A DNA stretch of 64,000 nucleotides from Streptomyces sioyaensis (GCF_004122735.1 NZ_SDIF01000002.1:62001-126000), one strand, 5' to 3'; shown: positions 18,341 through 27,629, counted from the stretch's first letter. Made by a program: numbers and translations. Notes: generated from the letters alone by a model not told the origin.

Positions 18341-19021
18341 ATGCCAACCGTCCGCACTCTGCGATCGCTTCTCGGTGTCGGTGTCCTTGCCGTAGGGCTT
18401 GCGGTGGTACCGGCCCCGGCGAACGCCCAGACCGCTGTGCTGTGCAGCGAATCCGCCCTGGTGAACGCGATCACGGCGGCGAACGCAGCCGGCGGCGACA
18501 CCTTGGCGCTGTTTCCGTTCTGCACGTACCGGATCACCGGTGCGCACGGCACCAGTCCCATGGGACCCGTGGGGCTGCCGCCCCTCACTACTCCGATCCG
18601 GATGACGGGACTGGGCAACATCATCGAACGGGGTCCGGGCGCACCGCCGTTCCGCATCCTCCAGGTCGAGGGATCCGCCAACGTGCCCGGAACTCATGGG
18701 CAGTTGGACGCGGTCGGGATCACCGTCCGTGGCGGCAGCGCCGTGTTCCCCTATCCGGGAGGCGGCATCTCGAACCTGGGTGGCACGGTCTCCCTGAGCC
18801 TCAGTTCCGTCACCGGCAACAACGCCGTCGCCGGGGGCGGCCTCTACAACGACAACGGTGTCATCACGCTGAACTCCAGTTCCGTCACCGGTAACACCGC
18901 CGCCTTCGGAGGCGGGGGGATCTACGTCAACTCCGGCGGCGTGTTGCTGTCGGGCACCCAGGTAAGCGGCAACACCCCGGACAACTGTGCTCCGTCAGGC
19001 AGCGTCCCCGGCTGCTCATGA
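18341..19021 (+). CDS. secreted right-handed beta-helix protein
   Basis: A 226-residue secreted protein. The signal peptide has a basic start, the hydrophobic core LLGVGVLAVGLAVV and a likely cut after APANA. The mature part has CSESALVNAITAANAAGGDT, the opening of polymorphic-outer-membrane or parallel beta-helix proteins. Near-repeats follow: LSSVTGNNAVAGGGLYND and SSSVTGNTAAFGGGGIYVN. Four Cys in the mature chain could form disulfides. The ATG has a GGGGG run ahead. It lies 121 bases upstream of the first IPT protein, suggesting a shared role at the cell surface, which is an inference. Confidence 0.75.
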   Translation: MPTVRTLRSLLGVGVLAVGLAVVPAPANAQTAVLCSESALVNAITAANAAGGDTLALFPFCTYRITGAHGTSPMGPVGLPPLTTPIRMTGLGNIIERGPGAPPFRILQVEGSANVPGTHGQLDAVGITVRGGSAVFPYPGGGISNLGGTVSLSLSSVTGNNAVAGGGLYNDNGVITLNSSSVTGNTAAFGGGGIYVNSGGVLLSGTQVSGNTPDNCAPSGSVPGCS

Positions 19022-19142
19022 CGGCCGGCCGAGCCCTCGGCCGAATGCTCCACCAGGCAGTTCACACCACAGCCGGCGGCGAACGCAGCCTGCCGGCCGC
19101 GTTTCCACCCCCTTCACACACCTCGATCAAGGAGGCCATGCC

Positions 19143-19889
19143 ATGCCCATCTCCCCCAACCAGGGCTCGACCGGAGGCGGAACCACGGTCACCATCACCG
19201 GGACCAACCTCGCCGGCGCCACCGCCGTGCACTTCGGCTCCAAGACAGCCACCATCACCGCCAACACCGCCACCTCGGTCACCGTCACGTCCCCGTCCGG
19301 CACCGGGACGGTACCGGTGACCGTGACCACCCCCGGCGGCACCAGCAACCCGCTGTCGTTCTTCTACATCGGGCCGCCCTTCAAATCCAGCCTCAGCCCC
19401 CTCACCGGCGTCACGGCGGGCGGCAACACCGTCACCATCAACGGCACCGGGCTGTCCACCGCCACCGCGGTGCACTTCGGGAGCGCCACCGCGGTCCCGA
19501 CCGTGGTCAATGACGGCCAGCTGACCGTCACCGTGCCGCAGGGCGCGGCGGCCGGGCCGGTGAGTGTCAGCGTCACCACCGCCGGCGGCACCAACAACGG
19601 CCTGACCTACACCTACGTCGACGCGCCCACCGTCGACACGCTCAACCCCAACTCCGGTCCGCCGACCGGCGGAACGGTGGTGACCGTCACCGGCACCAAC
19701 CTCAGCACCACCCAGTCCGTCACCTTCGGTGCGGTGTCCGCAGCGTTCACCGTCCTCAACGACACCAGCCTGTCAGTCGTCAGCCCGCCGACCCCGGACG
19801 GCCAGCCCGGACCCGCCACCGTCACCGTGACCACCAACGGTGGCAGCGCGACCGGCGCATTCACCTACGTGGCCGGACCCGGTATCTGA
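19143..19889 (+). CDS. IPT/TIG repeat protein, three domains, no signal peptide
   Basis: A 248-residue protein made almost wholly of three immunoglobulin-like IPT/TIG domains of about 82 residues. Each opens with a P(N/L)xGxxxGGxxVTI turn and contains ATAVHFGS-like strands. The ATG is preceded by AAGGAGG at seven bases. The protein begins directly with a domain (MPISPNQG) and has no export signal, which is odd for a fold usually found outside the cell. It ends in PGI, as does the next IPT protein. A terminator-like hairpin follows. Function unknown; structural or binding roles are possible. Confidence 0.8.
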   Translation: MPISPNQGSTGGGTTVTITGTNLAGATAVHFGSKTATITANTATSVTVTSPSGTGTVPVTVTTPGGTSNPLSFFYIGPPFKSSLSPLTGVTAGGNTVTINGTGLSTATAVHFGSATAVPTVVNDGQLTVTVPQGAAAGPVSVSVTTAGGTNNGLTYTYVDAPTVDTLNPNSGPPTGGTVVTVTGTNLSTTQSVTFGAVSAAFTVLNDTSLSVVSPPTPDGQPGPATVTVTTNGGSATGAFTYVAGPGI

Positions 19890-19945
19890 CCTCCCGCCCG
19901 GTCCGCCGACCGCCTCGGGTTCGCTCCCAGGCGCCCGGACAGCCT

Positions 19946-19978
19946 GCCCGGACAGGGTGCGTCCTGCCCTGCCCGGGC
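19946..19978 (+). terminator. hairpin after the first IPT gene
   Basis: A 12-base stem (GCCCGGACAGGG with CCCTGCCCGGGC, one mismatch) and a nine-base loop lie 57 bases after the stop codon. The following sequence is C/T-rich without a long T run, common for actinomycete terminators. Confidence 0.5.
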
Positions 19979-20056
19979 CCCGCTCTTCTCCCTTGACGAG
20001 CCTTGGCCTGGTACCTCTTCGCCGGTGCCGGCCCGGGCGCCCGCCCGCGAAGGACC

Positions 20057-21880
20057 ATGGCCGTGCATCCCTCTGAAAATCCGCCGTCCGCTTCCGCCCC
20101 GCGGCCGCTGGCCGCCGCCCCGCCCACGGTCACGTCCGTCTCACCCACCTCGGGCTCCACCGCGGGCGGAACCAGTGTGACGGTGACCGGCACCGGATTC
20201 ACCGGCGCCACCGCCGTGCGCTTCGGCGCCACACAGGCAACCTCGTTCACCGCCGACTCCGACACCCAGATCACCGCCGTCACCCCGCCGGGCACCGGAA
20301 CGGTGCAGGTCACCGTCACGACCTCGGCCGGCACCAGCAACCAGTTCGTTACCTACGGCTACGCCACCACCTCCGCACCCGTGCTCTCCGCGCTGAGTCC
20401 GAGCGCGGGTCCGGCGGCCGGCGGGACGGTGGTGACGCTGTCGGGGGCGGGGTTCACGGGCGCGACAGCGGTGCGGTTCGGTGCGGTCCAGGCGTCGTTC
20501 ACGGTGGTGTCCTCCACCCAGATCGCAGCGACGGCGCCGGCGGGCTCCGGCACCGTCCAGGTGACGGTGACGACCGCAGGGGGGACGAGCAACGGGCTGG
20601 CGTATACGTACACTTCGGCGTCGGTTCCGGTGCTGTCGTCGCTGAGTCCGAGTGCGGGCCCGGCGGCCGGTGGGACGTCGGTGACGTTGTCGGGGTCGGG
20701 ATTCACCGGTGCCACCGCGGTGCAGTTCGGTACTGCCTCGGCGTCGTTCACGGTGGTTTCCGCGACGCAGATCACCGCCACGGCGCCGGCGGGCTCCGGC
20801 ACCGTCCAGGTGACGGTGACGGCCCCTGGAGGGACGAGCAACGGGGTGGCGTTCACGTACACCTCGGCTTCCGTTCCCGTGCTGTCGTCGGTGAGTCCGA
20901 ACGCGGGCTCCGCGGCCGGCGGGACGACGGTCACCCTCACCGGCACAGGCCTGGCCGCCACCAGCGGGGTACGTTTCGGCGCCACGCCGGCGACCTCCTT
21001 CACCGTCGTCTCCAACACCGTCCTCACCGCCGTCGCCCCTCCCGGGAACGGCACCGTGCAGGTCACCGTCACCACCCCGGGCGGCACCAGCAACGGGGTC
21101 TCCTACACCTACTCCGTGACCCCCACCCTGACCGCCGTGAGCCCGAATCAGGGGCCCACCTCGGGCGGGAACACCGTCACCCTGACCGGCACCAACCTCA
21201 CCGGAACCACCGAGGTCGACTTCGGTGCCACCCCGGCGACGTCCTTCACGGTCCTCTCGCCGACCCAGATCACCGCCGTCGCGCCGGCGGCGGTTGCGGG
21301 GGCCGTCGACATCACGGTGAGGACTCCGGGCGGGACCGGCACCCTCCAGAGTTCCTACTTCTTCGTCAACGCCCCGGTTCTCACCGCCGTCGCACCGCTC
21401 TCGGGCCCGCTCGCGGGCGGCAACACCGTCACCCTGCTCGGCGCCCACCTCGTCGAGGCCACGGCGGTCCGCTTCGCGAACGCCGCCGCCACCTCGTTCA
21501 CCGTGGTCTCGGATTCCCAGATCACCGCCGTGGTTCCCCCGGGGGTCGCCGGCGCCGTGGACCTCACCGTCACCACCGCCGGCGGCACCAGCAACCCGGT
21601 GACCTACACCTACGTCGCGGCTCCCGTCGTCACGACGCTGGCCCCGACCCAGGGGCCCACCTCCGGCGGAAACACCCTCACCCTCACCGGCACCCACTTC
21701 TCCCGAGCGACCACGGTGCTCGTCGGCACCGTCCCCGTGGCCTTCCTCATCGTCTCCGACAGCCACATCGTCGCCGACGCCCCGGCGGGAGCCGCCGGGC
21801 CGGTGAACGTCACCGTGGTCGGCCCCGGCGGCACCAGTGCCCCGCAGAGCTACACCCGGGTGTCCGCACCCGGCATCTGA
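20057..21880 (+). CDS. IPT/TIG repeat protein, seven domains, no signal peptide
   Basis: A 607-residue protein of seven tandem IPT/TIG domains, each recognised by its opening P.xGPxxGGxxVTL turn. Domains two to four are nearly identical in DNA as well as protein: a 42-base stretch at 20531-20572 recurs exactly at 20780-20821, a 249-base (83-residue) period. That points to recent duplication. The ATG has AAGGA upstream. A 20-residue Pro/Ser/Ala leader is not a signal peptide. It ends APGI, matching the GPGI end of the smaller paralogue. Function unknown. Confidence 0.8.
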   Translation: MAVHPSENPPSASAPRPLAAAPPTVTSVSPTSGSTAGGTSVTVTGTGFTGATAVRFGATQATSFTADSDTQITAVTPPGTGTVQVTVTTSAGTSNQFVTYGYATTSAPVLSALSPSAGPAAGGTVVTLSGAGFTGATAVRFGAVQASFTVVSSTQIAATAPAGSGTVQVTVTTAGGTSNGLAYTYTSASVPVLSSLSPSAGPAAGGTSVTLSGSGFTGATAVQFGTASASFTVVSATQITATAPAGSGTVQVTVTAPGGTSNGVAFTYTSASVPVLSSVSPNAGSAAGGTTVTLTGTGLAATSGVRFGATPATSFTVVSNTVLTAVAPPGNGTVQVTVTTPGGTSNGVSYTYSVTPTLTAVSPNQGPTSGGNTVTLTGTNLTGTTEVDFGATPATSFTVLSPTQITAVAPAAVAGAVDITVRTPGGTGTLQSSYFFVNAPVLTAVAPLSGPLAGGNTVTLLGAHLVEATAVRFANAAATSFTVVSDSQITAVVPPGVAGAVDLTVTTAGGTSNPVTYTYVAAPVVTTLAPTQGPTSGGNTLTLTGTHFSRATTVLVGTVPVAFLIVSDSHIVADAPAGAAGPVNVTVVGPGGTSAPQSYTRVSAPGI

Positions 21881-22019
21881 CGCGGCGGCCGGCGGCGGTC
21901 CGGCTTGCGGGGACCGGACACCCTCGCACGGTGCGGAGTGCGGGAGGCGAGTCCGCGCGGACGCCGGGGTGCGCCGTCGCTGATTGCCAGCGACGTGTCG
22001 GACAAGGCACCCTTGCGTC

Positions 22020-22295
22020 ATGTCGCACGTGAGACTCGAAGCCTGGATCGGCGGAGAGTGGCTGGAAGTGGATGCCGTGAGCGTCTCCGTCATGGAGTCT
22101 GCGCTGACCCTCTCCTTCGAACGCCAAAGGAGCGAGTCCGGATACCGGAGCCTCATCTGGGAGCCCTTGGAGAAGTTTCTCCGGGAGTACCGTGAGGAGC
22201 CGGTCGTCGTGGTGCCGCTGGGGCGCAACCTGCCCGTCATGTTCGGCCCCGGTGCCGCGGGACCCTTCCGGCTCTCCGAGATTTCGGACGGCTGA
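22020..22295 (+). CDS. conserved small protein, unknown
   Basis: A 91-residue soluble protein with no signal peptide, Cys or recognised domain. Alternating strands (VRLEAWIGGEWLEVDAVSVSV, EPVVVVPLGRNLPVMFG) suggest a small beta-rich fold. The start is the ATG before SHVRLEAW; an AAGG lies 12 bases upstream, so initiation is weakly supported. It is convergent with the GMC oxidoreductase, separated by a hairpin. Confidence 0.5.
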   Translation: MSHVRLEAWIGGEWLEVDAVSVSVMESALTLSFERQRSESGYRSLIWEPLEKFLREYREEPVVVVPLGRNLPVMFGPGAAGPFRLSEISDG

Positions 22296-22359
22296 CCTGC
22301 GCGCGAGGCCCGAACGGCCCCACTGAGCCCGGCTCTCTGCCCTCCCGTCGTCCTCCCTC

Positions 22360-22402
22360 CGTCCTCCCCGCCCCTGTCCCTCGACCGGTCGCGGGGAGGA
22401 CG
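22360..22402. terminator. bidirectional hairpin between convergent genes
   Basis: A perfect 12-base stem (CGTCCTCCCCGC pairing with GCGGGGAGGACG) around a 19-base loop lies in the 125-base gap between two convergent genes. It could end transcription from both sides. Confidence 0.5.
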
Positions 22403-22420
22403 GACGGCCGTACAGCCGGT

Positions 22421-23947
22421 CTATGCCGTGCGGCGGATGAGATCGGCGGCCTTCTCCGCGATCATGATCGTCGCGGGGTTCGTGTTGACCGAGACGATCG
22501 TGGGCATCACCGACGCGTCCGCCACCCGCAGGCCCGTCAGCCCGTGCACGGTCAGATCCGGCGCGACCACCGCGTCCGCGCCCGTCCCCATCGCGCAGCT
22601 GCCCACGGGGTGGAAGTACGTGCCGGTGGCCCGCGCCAGGAAGGCGCGCAGCTCCGCCTCTCCGGTGACGTGGTCGCCGGGAAGCACCTCTCGTGCGCGC
22701 CACCGGCGGAGCGGACCCGCCGCCGTGACCTCCCGCGCCACCTCGATGCCGTACAGCATGCGCCGCACGTCCGACTCCGTACCGAGGAAGTTCGGGTCGA
22801 TCAGCGGCGGGGTGTCCGGGTCGGCGGTGGCCAGGCGCACCGAGCCCCGGCTCTGCGGCACGGTCATCACCCTGAGGGCGAAGCTGTTCGCCGGTGCCTG
22901 CATCGTCGGCGGGTGGTAAGGGATATGAGCGAACATCAGCTGCATGTCAGGGCCCGGCAGCGACGGATCGCTGCGCCACAGCAACGACGTCTCCGCCAGG
23001 TTGGTGCGCCCCGCGGGGATCGGACGCCTCGCCTCGTGGACGAGCGGGCACAGCGGGTGGTCGTGCAGGTTGCGTCCCACACCGGGCAGATCGTGGTGCA
23101 CCTCGACCCCGGTCCGCCGCAGTTCCTCGGCGGGGCCGATGCCCGAGAGCAGCAGCAGGCGCGGGGAATCGATGGCGCCGGAGCTGACGATCACCTCGGC
23201 GTGCGCATACGCGGTGACCGTCTCCGCGCCCCGGCGGAACTCCACCCCCGTGCACCGGTCGCCGTCGAGGAGCAGGCGGTGTGCGCGGGACCCGGTCGAG
23301 ACGGTCAGGTTCGGCCGTCGGGTGCGGACCGGGTGCAGATAGGCCTCCGCGGTGCTCTGGCGTCTGCCGTCGGCAATGCTCAGGTCGTGCCAGCCGGCGC
23401 CCTCCTGGCCGGCGCCGTTGAAGTCGTCGGTGGCCGGGTGGCCCGCCGCGACCGCGGCGTCGACGAAGGCCTGGGAGACCGGGTTGGCGTCCTCCGGGCG
23501 GGCCGGCGCGGGGCGCATCGGGCCGCTGTCGCCCCGGAACTTCGGATCCTTCCCGGTGACCGTCTCCATCCGCCGGAAGTAGGGGAGGAGCGCCTCGAAA
23601 TCCCATCCCGCGCACCCGGCGGCGGCCCAGCGGTCGAAGTCGTTGCGGTGTCCGCGGAGGAAGACCATCGCGTTGATCGCGCTGCACCCGCCCAGCGTTC
23701 TGCCCCTCGGGTACGGATGGGCCAGTCCGCCGGTGCCCTCCTGCGGCACCGTGGTGTAGGCGTGGTCGACCTCGGTGCCGAATAACGTGGGCCACGCCGG
23801 CGGTACGGCGATCTCCGCCCGGGTGTCCGCAGGCCCGGCCTCCAGCAGCAGCACCGTTCTGTCCGCGTCCTCGGACAGCCGCGCGGCCAGCACACAGCCC
23901 GCCGACCCCGCCCCGACAACGATGTAGTCGAACTCCTCCGACACCAC
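22421..23947 (-). CDS. GMC-family FAD-dependent oxidoreductase
   Basis: A 508-residue flavoprotein of the glucose-methanol-choline family. The FAD-binding GAGSAGCVLAARL is near residue 13. The GMC signature GRTLGGCSAINAMVFLRG follows near residue 83, and GAIDSPRLLLLSGIGPAEEL is the second signature. The catalytic region is at the end: HPVGSCAMG and SVNTNPATIMIAEKAADL. It resembles choline and alcohol dehydrogenases. Two adjacent GTG codons may start it; the upstream one has GGAGG five bases ahead. It stands alone, so the alcohol substrate is unknown. Confidence 0.9.
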   Translation of the reverse strand: MVSEEFDYIVVGAGSAGCVLAARLSEDADRTVLLLEAGPADTRAEIAVPPAWPTLFGTEVDHAYTTVPQEGTGGLAHPYPRGRTLGGCSAINAMVFLRGHRNDFDRWAAAGCAGWDFEALLPYFRRMETVTGKDPKFRGDSGPMRPAPARPEDANPVSQAFVDAAVAAGHPATDDFNGAGQEGAGWHDLSIADGRRQSTAEAYLHPVRTRRPNLTVSTGSRAHRLLLDGDRCTGVEFRRGAETVTAYAHAEVIVSSGAIDSPRLLLLSGIGPAEELRRTGVEVHHDLPGVGRNLHDHPLCPLVHEARRPIPAGRTNLAETSLLWRSDPSLPGPDMQLMFAHIPYHPPTMQAPANSFALRVMTVPQSRGSVRLATADPDTPPLIDPNFLGTESDVRRMLYGIEVAREVTAAGPLRRWRAREVLPGDHVTGEAELRAFLARATGTYFHPVGSCAMGTGADAVVAPDLTVHGLTGLRVADASVMPTIVSVNTNPATIMIAEKAADLIRRTA

Positions 23948-24110
23948 TGTGTCCTCCCCTTCGTCGGCAGGCCGCGCTGACGGCCCTCCTGAGGGTCGGA
24001 TCGTACCGCCGGCGATGCCGGAGGCGGCCGTCAATTCCCGCCGTACGCAGGGGAAATGGCGGAGGATGTGGCGGCGGAGGAGTGGGTTGCGGGCTCCTCC
24101 GGCCCGCCGG

Positions 24111-24872
24111 TCAGGGTGCGACGAACCGGGCGGACACGCAGGGGTCCTCGTTGCGGAAACCGAGGCGGGTGTAGAGCCGCTCGGCGGGGGCGTTGTCGGC
24201 GAGCTGCCACAGCGTGCAGAACCCGTACCGGCGTACGGCATACCGGGTCAGCCACGAGGTCAGCGCCGCGCCGAGGCCCTGGCCGCGCTGGGAGGCGTCG
24301 GTCGCGACGGACGCCATCAGCGGAGCGCCGCTGTCCCGCAGACTGCTCAGGGCACCGCAGGCCACCAGCCGCCCGTCGGGGTCGCGGATGCCGGCCCACA
24401 GGCTGACGTCGGCGGAACCGGGCCCGGTCGAGTGGGCCGGGCTGTGGATGTTGAGGAAGGCGAGCAGCTCCTCGTGGTGGGACTCGTCGAGTACCACGAC
24501 CCGCTCCTCCGCCCGCTGGACCGGCGGCTCCTCCAGCGTCCAGCGGAAGACCCACTCGACGACATCGGTCACCGGCAGCAGGCGGCCGGTCAGGGCCTCG
24601 GTGCCGCGCGGACCGGTGAACTCCCGCACCTGGTCGGGACGGCCCAGCGCGGCGCGCAGGACGAGTCCGGCGGCGGCATCCGGTTCGCCGACGCTCCACA
24701 TGTGTCCACGGGAACCGTCGAGCCAGGCGACGGCGCCGTGGCCGGTCCAGCTGATCCGGTCGGACGGGTGCTGCCGCGCGGCGCCGAAGCGCAGCAGGGC
24801 AGCACCTGTCTTGAGCTCCAGGCCCTGGTTGAACAGGTCCGCGGTCCGGGGAACAAGAGTCGTTGCCTGCAT
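24111..24872 (-). CDS. GNAT N-acetyltransferase
   Basis: A 253-residue protein with a GNAT domain in its C-terminal half: VATDASQRGQGLGAALTSWL is the acetyl-CoA loop and APAERLYTRLGFRNEDP the final helix-strand. The N-terminal 130 residues form a second, degenerate GNAT-like half, as in FR47-type proteins. The ATG is chosen over much longer frames that run into non-coding-like Pro/Arg-rich sequence. Substrate unknown. Confidence 0.75.
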   Translation of the reverse strand: MQATTLVPRTADLFNQGLELKTGAALLRFGAARQHPSDRISWTGHGAVAWLDGSRGHMWSVGEPDAAAGLVLRAALGRPDQVREFTGPRGTEALTGRLLPVTDVVEWVFRWTLEEPPVQRAEERVVVLDESHHEELLAFLNIHSPAHSTGPGSADVSLWAGIRDPDGRLVACGALSSLRDSGAPLMASVATDASQRGQGLGAALTSWLTRYAVRRYGFCTLWQLADNAPAERLYTRLGFRNEDPCVSARFVAP

Positions 24873-25390
24873 CGCTCTCTGGGGAAGGCCGTAGGGGAGG
24901 GGCTCGGCCCGGACGCGCGCAGGACGCGGCCGGAACCATCTGTCTGAGTGTGGGGATCCCGCCAGCGGCTGCGCACGCGCGCGCCCGGCCGACCGGGACG
25001 GCCCACTGTCGCACACTGCCCCTGGCCCGGGGCAAATCCCGGCGCGACCCGGAAGTGAACACGGGGTGGCGGTCCGGGACGGAGACGGCCCGCGGGGCCG
25101 GGCCAGGGCGCACATCCCCAGGCCGGCCAGGGGCCGGACCGCCGGGCCGCAGGGCACGTCACGGGCTTTCCGAGCGCCGAGGCGGCGCACCGGGCCCGGC
25201 CGCGGTGCGCGGCCCGGGCACCGGCTCGCGGGGCGGCCCCGTGGTGCGGAGGCGCCTCACGTCTCCGGAAACACCTTCCGACGGCGGGAACCAGGCAGCC
25301 CCGTGGGCCGACTGGTGGGCTGTGGAATGGAGCACGAAGAGGCCGCGGCCCGCTGAGGCGCGGCACGGAAGTGGTGGGGCCGGCCTGGCG
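24873..25390. other. divergent intergenic region upstream of the metal ABC operon
   Basis: No gene is supported here. The frame of the downstream ATPase is open across most of it, but the codons look non-coding. I looked for an AT-rich Zur- or DtxR-like palindrome and saw none that convinces. Confidence 0.35.
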
Positions 25391-26011
25391 GTGCGGCTTC
25401 GGGACGTGGTGTGCCGGCACGGCCGGCTGGAGGCCGTGCAGGGGGTCGATCTCGATGTGGCGCCCGGTGAGCGGATCGCGCTGACCGGGACCAACGGTTC
25501 GGGGAAGACGACCCTGTTGCGCGCGGTGCTCGGCCTGCACCGGCGGGTCGACGGGGAGATCCTGGTCGGCGGGCGGGGCACGCGCACCGCCGCCGAGTGG
25601 GCATGGCGGCGGCGGGCCTGCGCATGGATTCCGCAGCGTCCGGCCGCCGGGCGGTTCCCGCTGCTCGCCGGTGAGCTGCTGGCGAGCAGCGGATCCCCGG
25701 CCGAGGCGGCGGAGGCGGCCGGGCGGCTGGGCGTCGGCATGATGGCGGACCGGCCGCTGAGCAGTCTGTCGGGCGGCCAGTTGCAGCGGATGCACCTGGC
25801 GCGCGCGGTGGGCTGTGTCGCGGCCGGCGCCGGGGTGCTGCTCGCGGACGAGCCGACCGCGGCGCTGGACTTCGCGGGGCAGGAGGAGGCCGCCGAACTC
25901 CTCACCACCCTGTCGGTGACGCTGCTCGTGGTCACCCACGACCGGGCGATGGCCGCGCGCTGCGACCGGACGTGGGAGATGGCCGCCGGGCGTCTGCGGG
26001 AGGTGTCATGA
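25391..26011 (+). CDS. metal ABC transporter ATP-binding protein (ZnuC/AztA type)
   Basis: A 206-residue ABC ATPase with Walker A GTNGSGKTT near residue 38, signature LSGGQLQRMHLARA, Walker B LLADEPTAALD and switch VVTHD. It is short for the family but complete. The start is uncertain: GTG before RLRDVV fits the normal N-terminus, while a GTG at 25322 would add 23 residues; neither has a strong ribosome site. Its stop overlaps the permease ATG. Family and gene order point to zinc or manganese import. Confidence 0.83.
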   Translation: MRLRDVVCRHGRLEAVQGVDLDVAPGERIALTGTNGSGKTTLLRAVLGLHRRVDGEILVGGRGTRTAAEWAWRRRACAWIPQRPAAGRFPLLAGELLASSGSPAEAAEAAGRLGVGMMADRPLSSLSGGQLQRMHLARAVGCVAAGAGVLLADEPTAALDFAGQEEAAELLTTLSVTLLVVTHDRAMAARCDRTWEMAAGRLREVS

Positions 26012-26871
26012 GCGCGCTCGGGCAGATCGGTGAGCTGTGGCAACTGGTGCCGGTGCAGCGGGCCGGTGGCGGGCTGCTGCTCGCCGCCTTCGGACTGCCG
26101 ATCGTCGGGGTGGTGATCGTCGGTCTCGACATCATGCCGGTGCGCTTCGCCATGATGCACGTCGCGCTGCTGGGGATCGCCGTGGGGCAACTGGTGGGTC
26201 TCGACCCGGTGCTGTGTGCGCTGGTGGCGTGTGCGCTGGCCGGCGCGGGGGTGGCGCCGCTGGCGCGGACCGCGGACGGCCTGTCGGGGGCGATGGGGCT
26301 GCTGATGAGCCTGGCCATCGCCGCCGCGCTGTTGCTGCTGGCGCTCTCCGGGGTCAACGCCAACGGCGCCTTCGCGCTGCTGTGGGGCTCGATCCTGGCG
26401 GTGCGCCCGGCCGACCTGGCCGTGCTCGGGGCACTGGCGCTGGCGGTCCCCGCGCTCTTCGTCTGGCGCCGCCGCGACCTGGCGCTGCTGCTGCACGACC
26501 GGGAGCTGGCGCAGTGCTCCGGGGTGGCGGTGCAGCGGCTGACCGTGCTGCTGCTGGTCCTGGTGGCGGTCGCGGTGGCAGGCGCCATCCGGCTGACGGG
26601 CGCGCTGCTGGTGGACGCCCTGACCCTGCTCCCGGCCCTCGCCGCCCGTCGCCTCGGCCGCTCCCTGGTGTCGATCACGGCGTGGGCGGTCGGCATCGGC
26701 GTCGTCGTGAACGTCGCCGGATTTCTGCTGTCGCTGGCCTGGGACCTGCCGCCCGGCCCGGTACTCGTCCTCGCCGCGGGGGCCGTCGCCCTCGTCGCGC
26801 ATCTCATCCCCGAACGGAGAACTCGCTCATGGCGCCTGCCCGCCGCATCTTCCGCCCCGTCACCGCACTGA
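26008..26871 (+). CDS. metal ABC transporter permease (ZnuB/AztB type)
   Basis: A 287-residue integral membrane protein with about eight hydrophobic segments, of the ABC-3 permease family. RFAMMHVALLGIAVGQLVGL corresponds to the family motif after TM2, and AGAIRLTGALLVDALTLLPALAA is the conserved late segment. The ATGA overlap with the ATPase shows coupling. Its end overlaps the start of the binding-protein gene by 43 bases. Confidence 0.86.
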   Translation: MSALGQIGELWQLVPVQRAGGGLLLAAFGLPIVGVVIVGLDIMPVRFAMMHVALLGIAVGQLVGLDPVLCALVACALAGAGVAPLARTADGLSGAMGLLMSLAIAAALLLLALSGVNANGAFALLWGSILAVRPADLAVLGALALAVPALFVWRRRDLALLLHDRELAQCSGVAVQRLTVLLLVLVAVAVAGAIRLTGALLVDALTLLPALAARRLGRSLVSITAWAVGIGVVVNVAGFLLSLAWDLPPGPVLVLAAGAVALVAHLIPERRTRSWRLPAASSAPSPH

Positions 26872-27629
26872 GTGCGGGGCTGCTCCTGCTGACCGGCCTG
26901 ACCGGCTGTGGAGCCGGGACCGACAAGGACGCCGCAAAGGGGTCGTCCGGCCCGGTCGTCGTCGCGACCTCCAGTTGGGAGGCGGCGCTGGCCAAGGCGG
27001 CCGGGGCCAAGAACGTCAAGTCCCTCGTCCCCGCGTCGGTCCGGCATGCGCCCGACTACGACCTCAAGCCGTCCGACCTGGCCACGGTCTCCGGAGCCGA
27101 CTACGTCCTGTACGCCTCCTTCGAGCCCTTCGCGGGACGGATCAAGGAGGCGGCGGGCTCCCACGCGAAGTTGGTCGAGGTCACCCTGGACAACGCGCCC
27201 GCGACGACGAAGGCCCAGGTCACCAAGCTGGGCAAGAAGTTCGGCACCGAACCGGCCGCCGCCAGGTGGAACTCCACCTTCACCGCCCGCTGGCAATCCC
27301 TCGGCCGCCAGGTGAAGGCCAGTTGGCCCGGCGGCAAGGCTCCCACGGTCGCGGCGCAGAAGTTCACGACCTGGGCGGCCGATCTGGCGGGCGCGCGGGT
27401 GGTCGGCACGTACGGACCGGAGGCGGTCACCCCCGGCCGGCTGTCGGCGCTGACGGCGAAGAAGCCCGCGTTCGTCCTGGAGAACGAGAACATGTCGACC
27501 GGAACCGTACTGCCCGGCTCGGGCGCCGAGCAGCTGAACATCGTCAACTACCCGGGCAAGGACCTCGACTTGCTGGCCGTGTACGCCAAGGCCGCCACAC
27601 AGATGGAGAGGGCGTTCTCGCGCGGTTGA
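26829..27629 (+). CDS. metal ABC transporter substrate-binding lipoprotein, atypical
   Basis: A 266-residue lipoprotein: basic start, hydrophobic core LSAGLLLLTGL and lipobox LTGC near residue 26. The fold resembles cluster A-I metal-binding proteins, with SVRHAPDYDLKPSDLATVSGADYVLYASFEPF matching in part the HxYxPTPxDxxxLxxADL region. The usual set of three His ligands and the His-rich loop are missing; few His residues are present at all. It may bind a different metal, a metal chelate, or use other ligands. A GGAGA precedes the ATG, within the permease gene. Confidence 0.78.
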   Translation: MAPARRIFRPVTALSAGLLLLTGLTGCGAGTDKDAAKGSSGPVVVATSSWEAALAKAAGAKNVKSLVPASVRHAPDYDLKPSDLATVSGADYVLYASFEPFAGRIKEAAGSHAKLVEVTLDNAPATTKAQVTKLGKKFGTEPAAARWNSTFTARWQSLGRQVKASWPGGKAPTVAAQKFTTWAADLAGARVVGTYGPEAVTPGRLSALTAKKPAFVLENENMSTGTVLPGSGAEQLNIVNYPGKDLDLLAVYAKAATQMERAFSRG

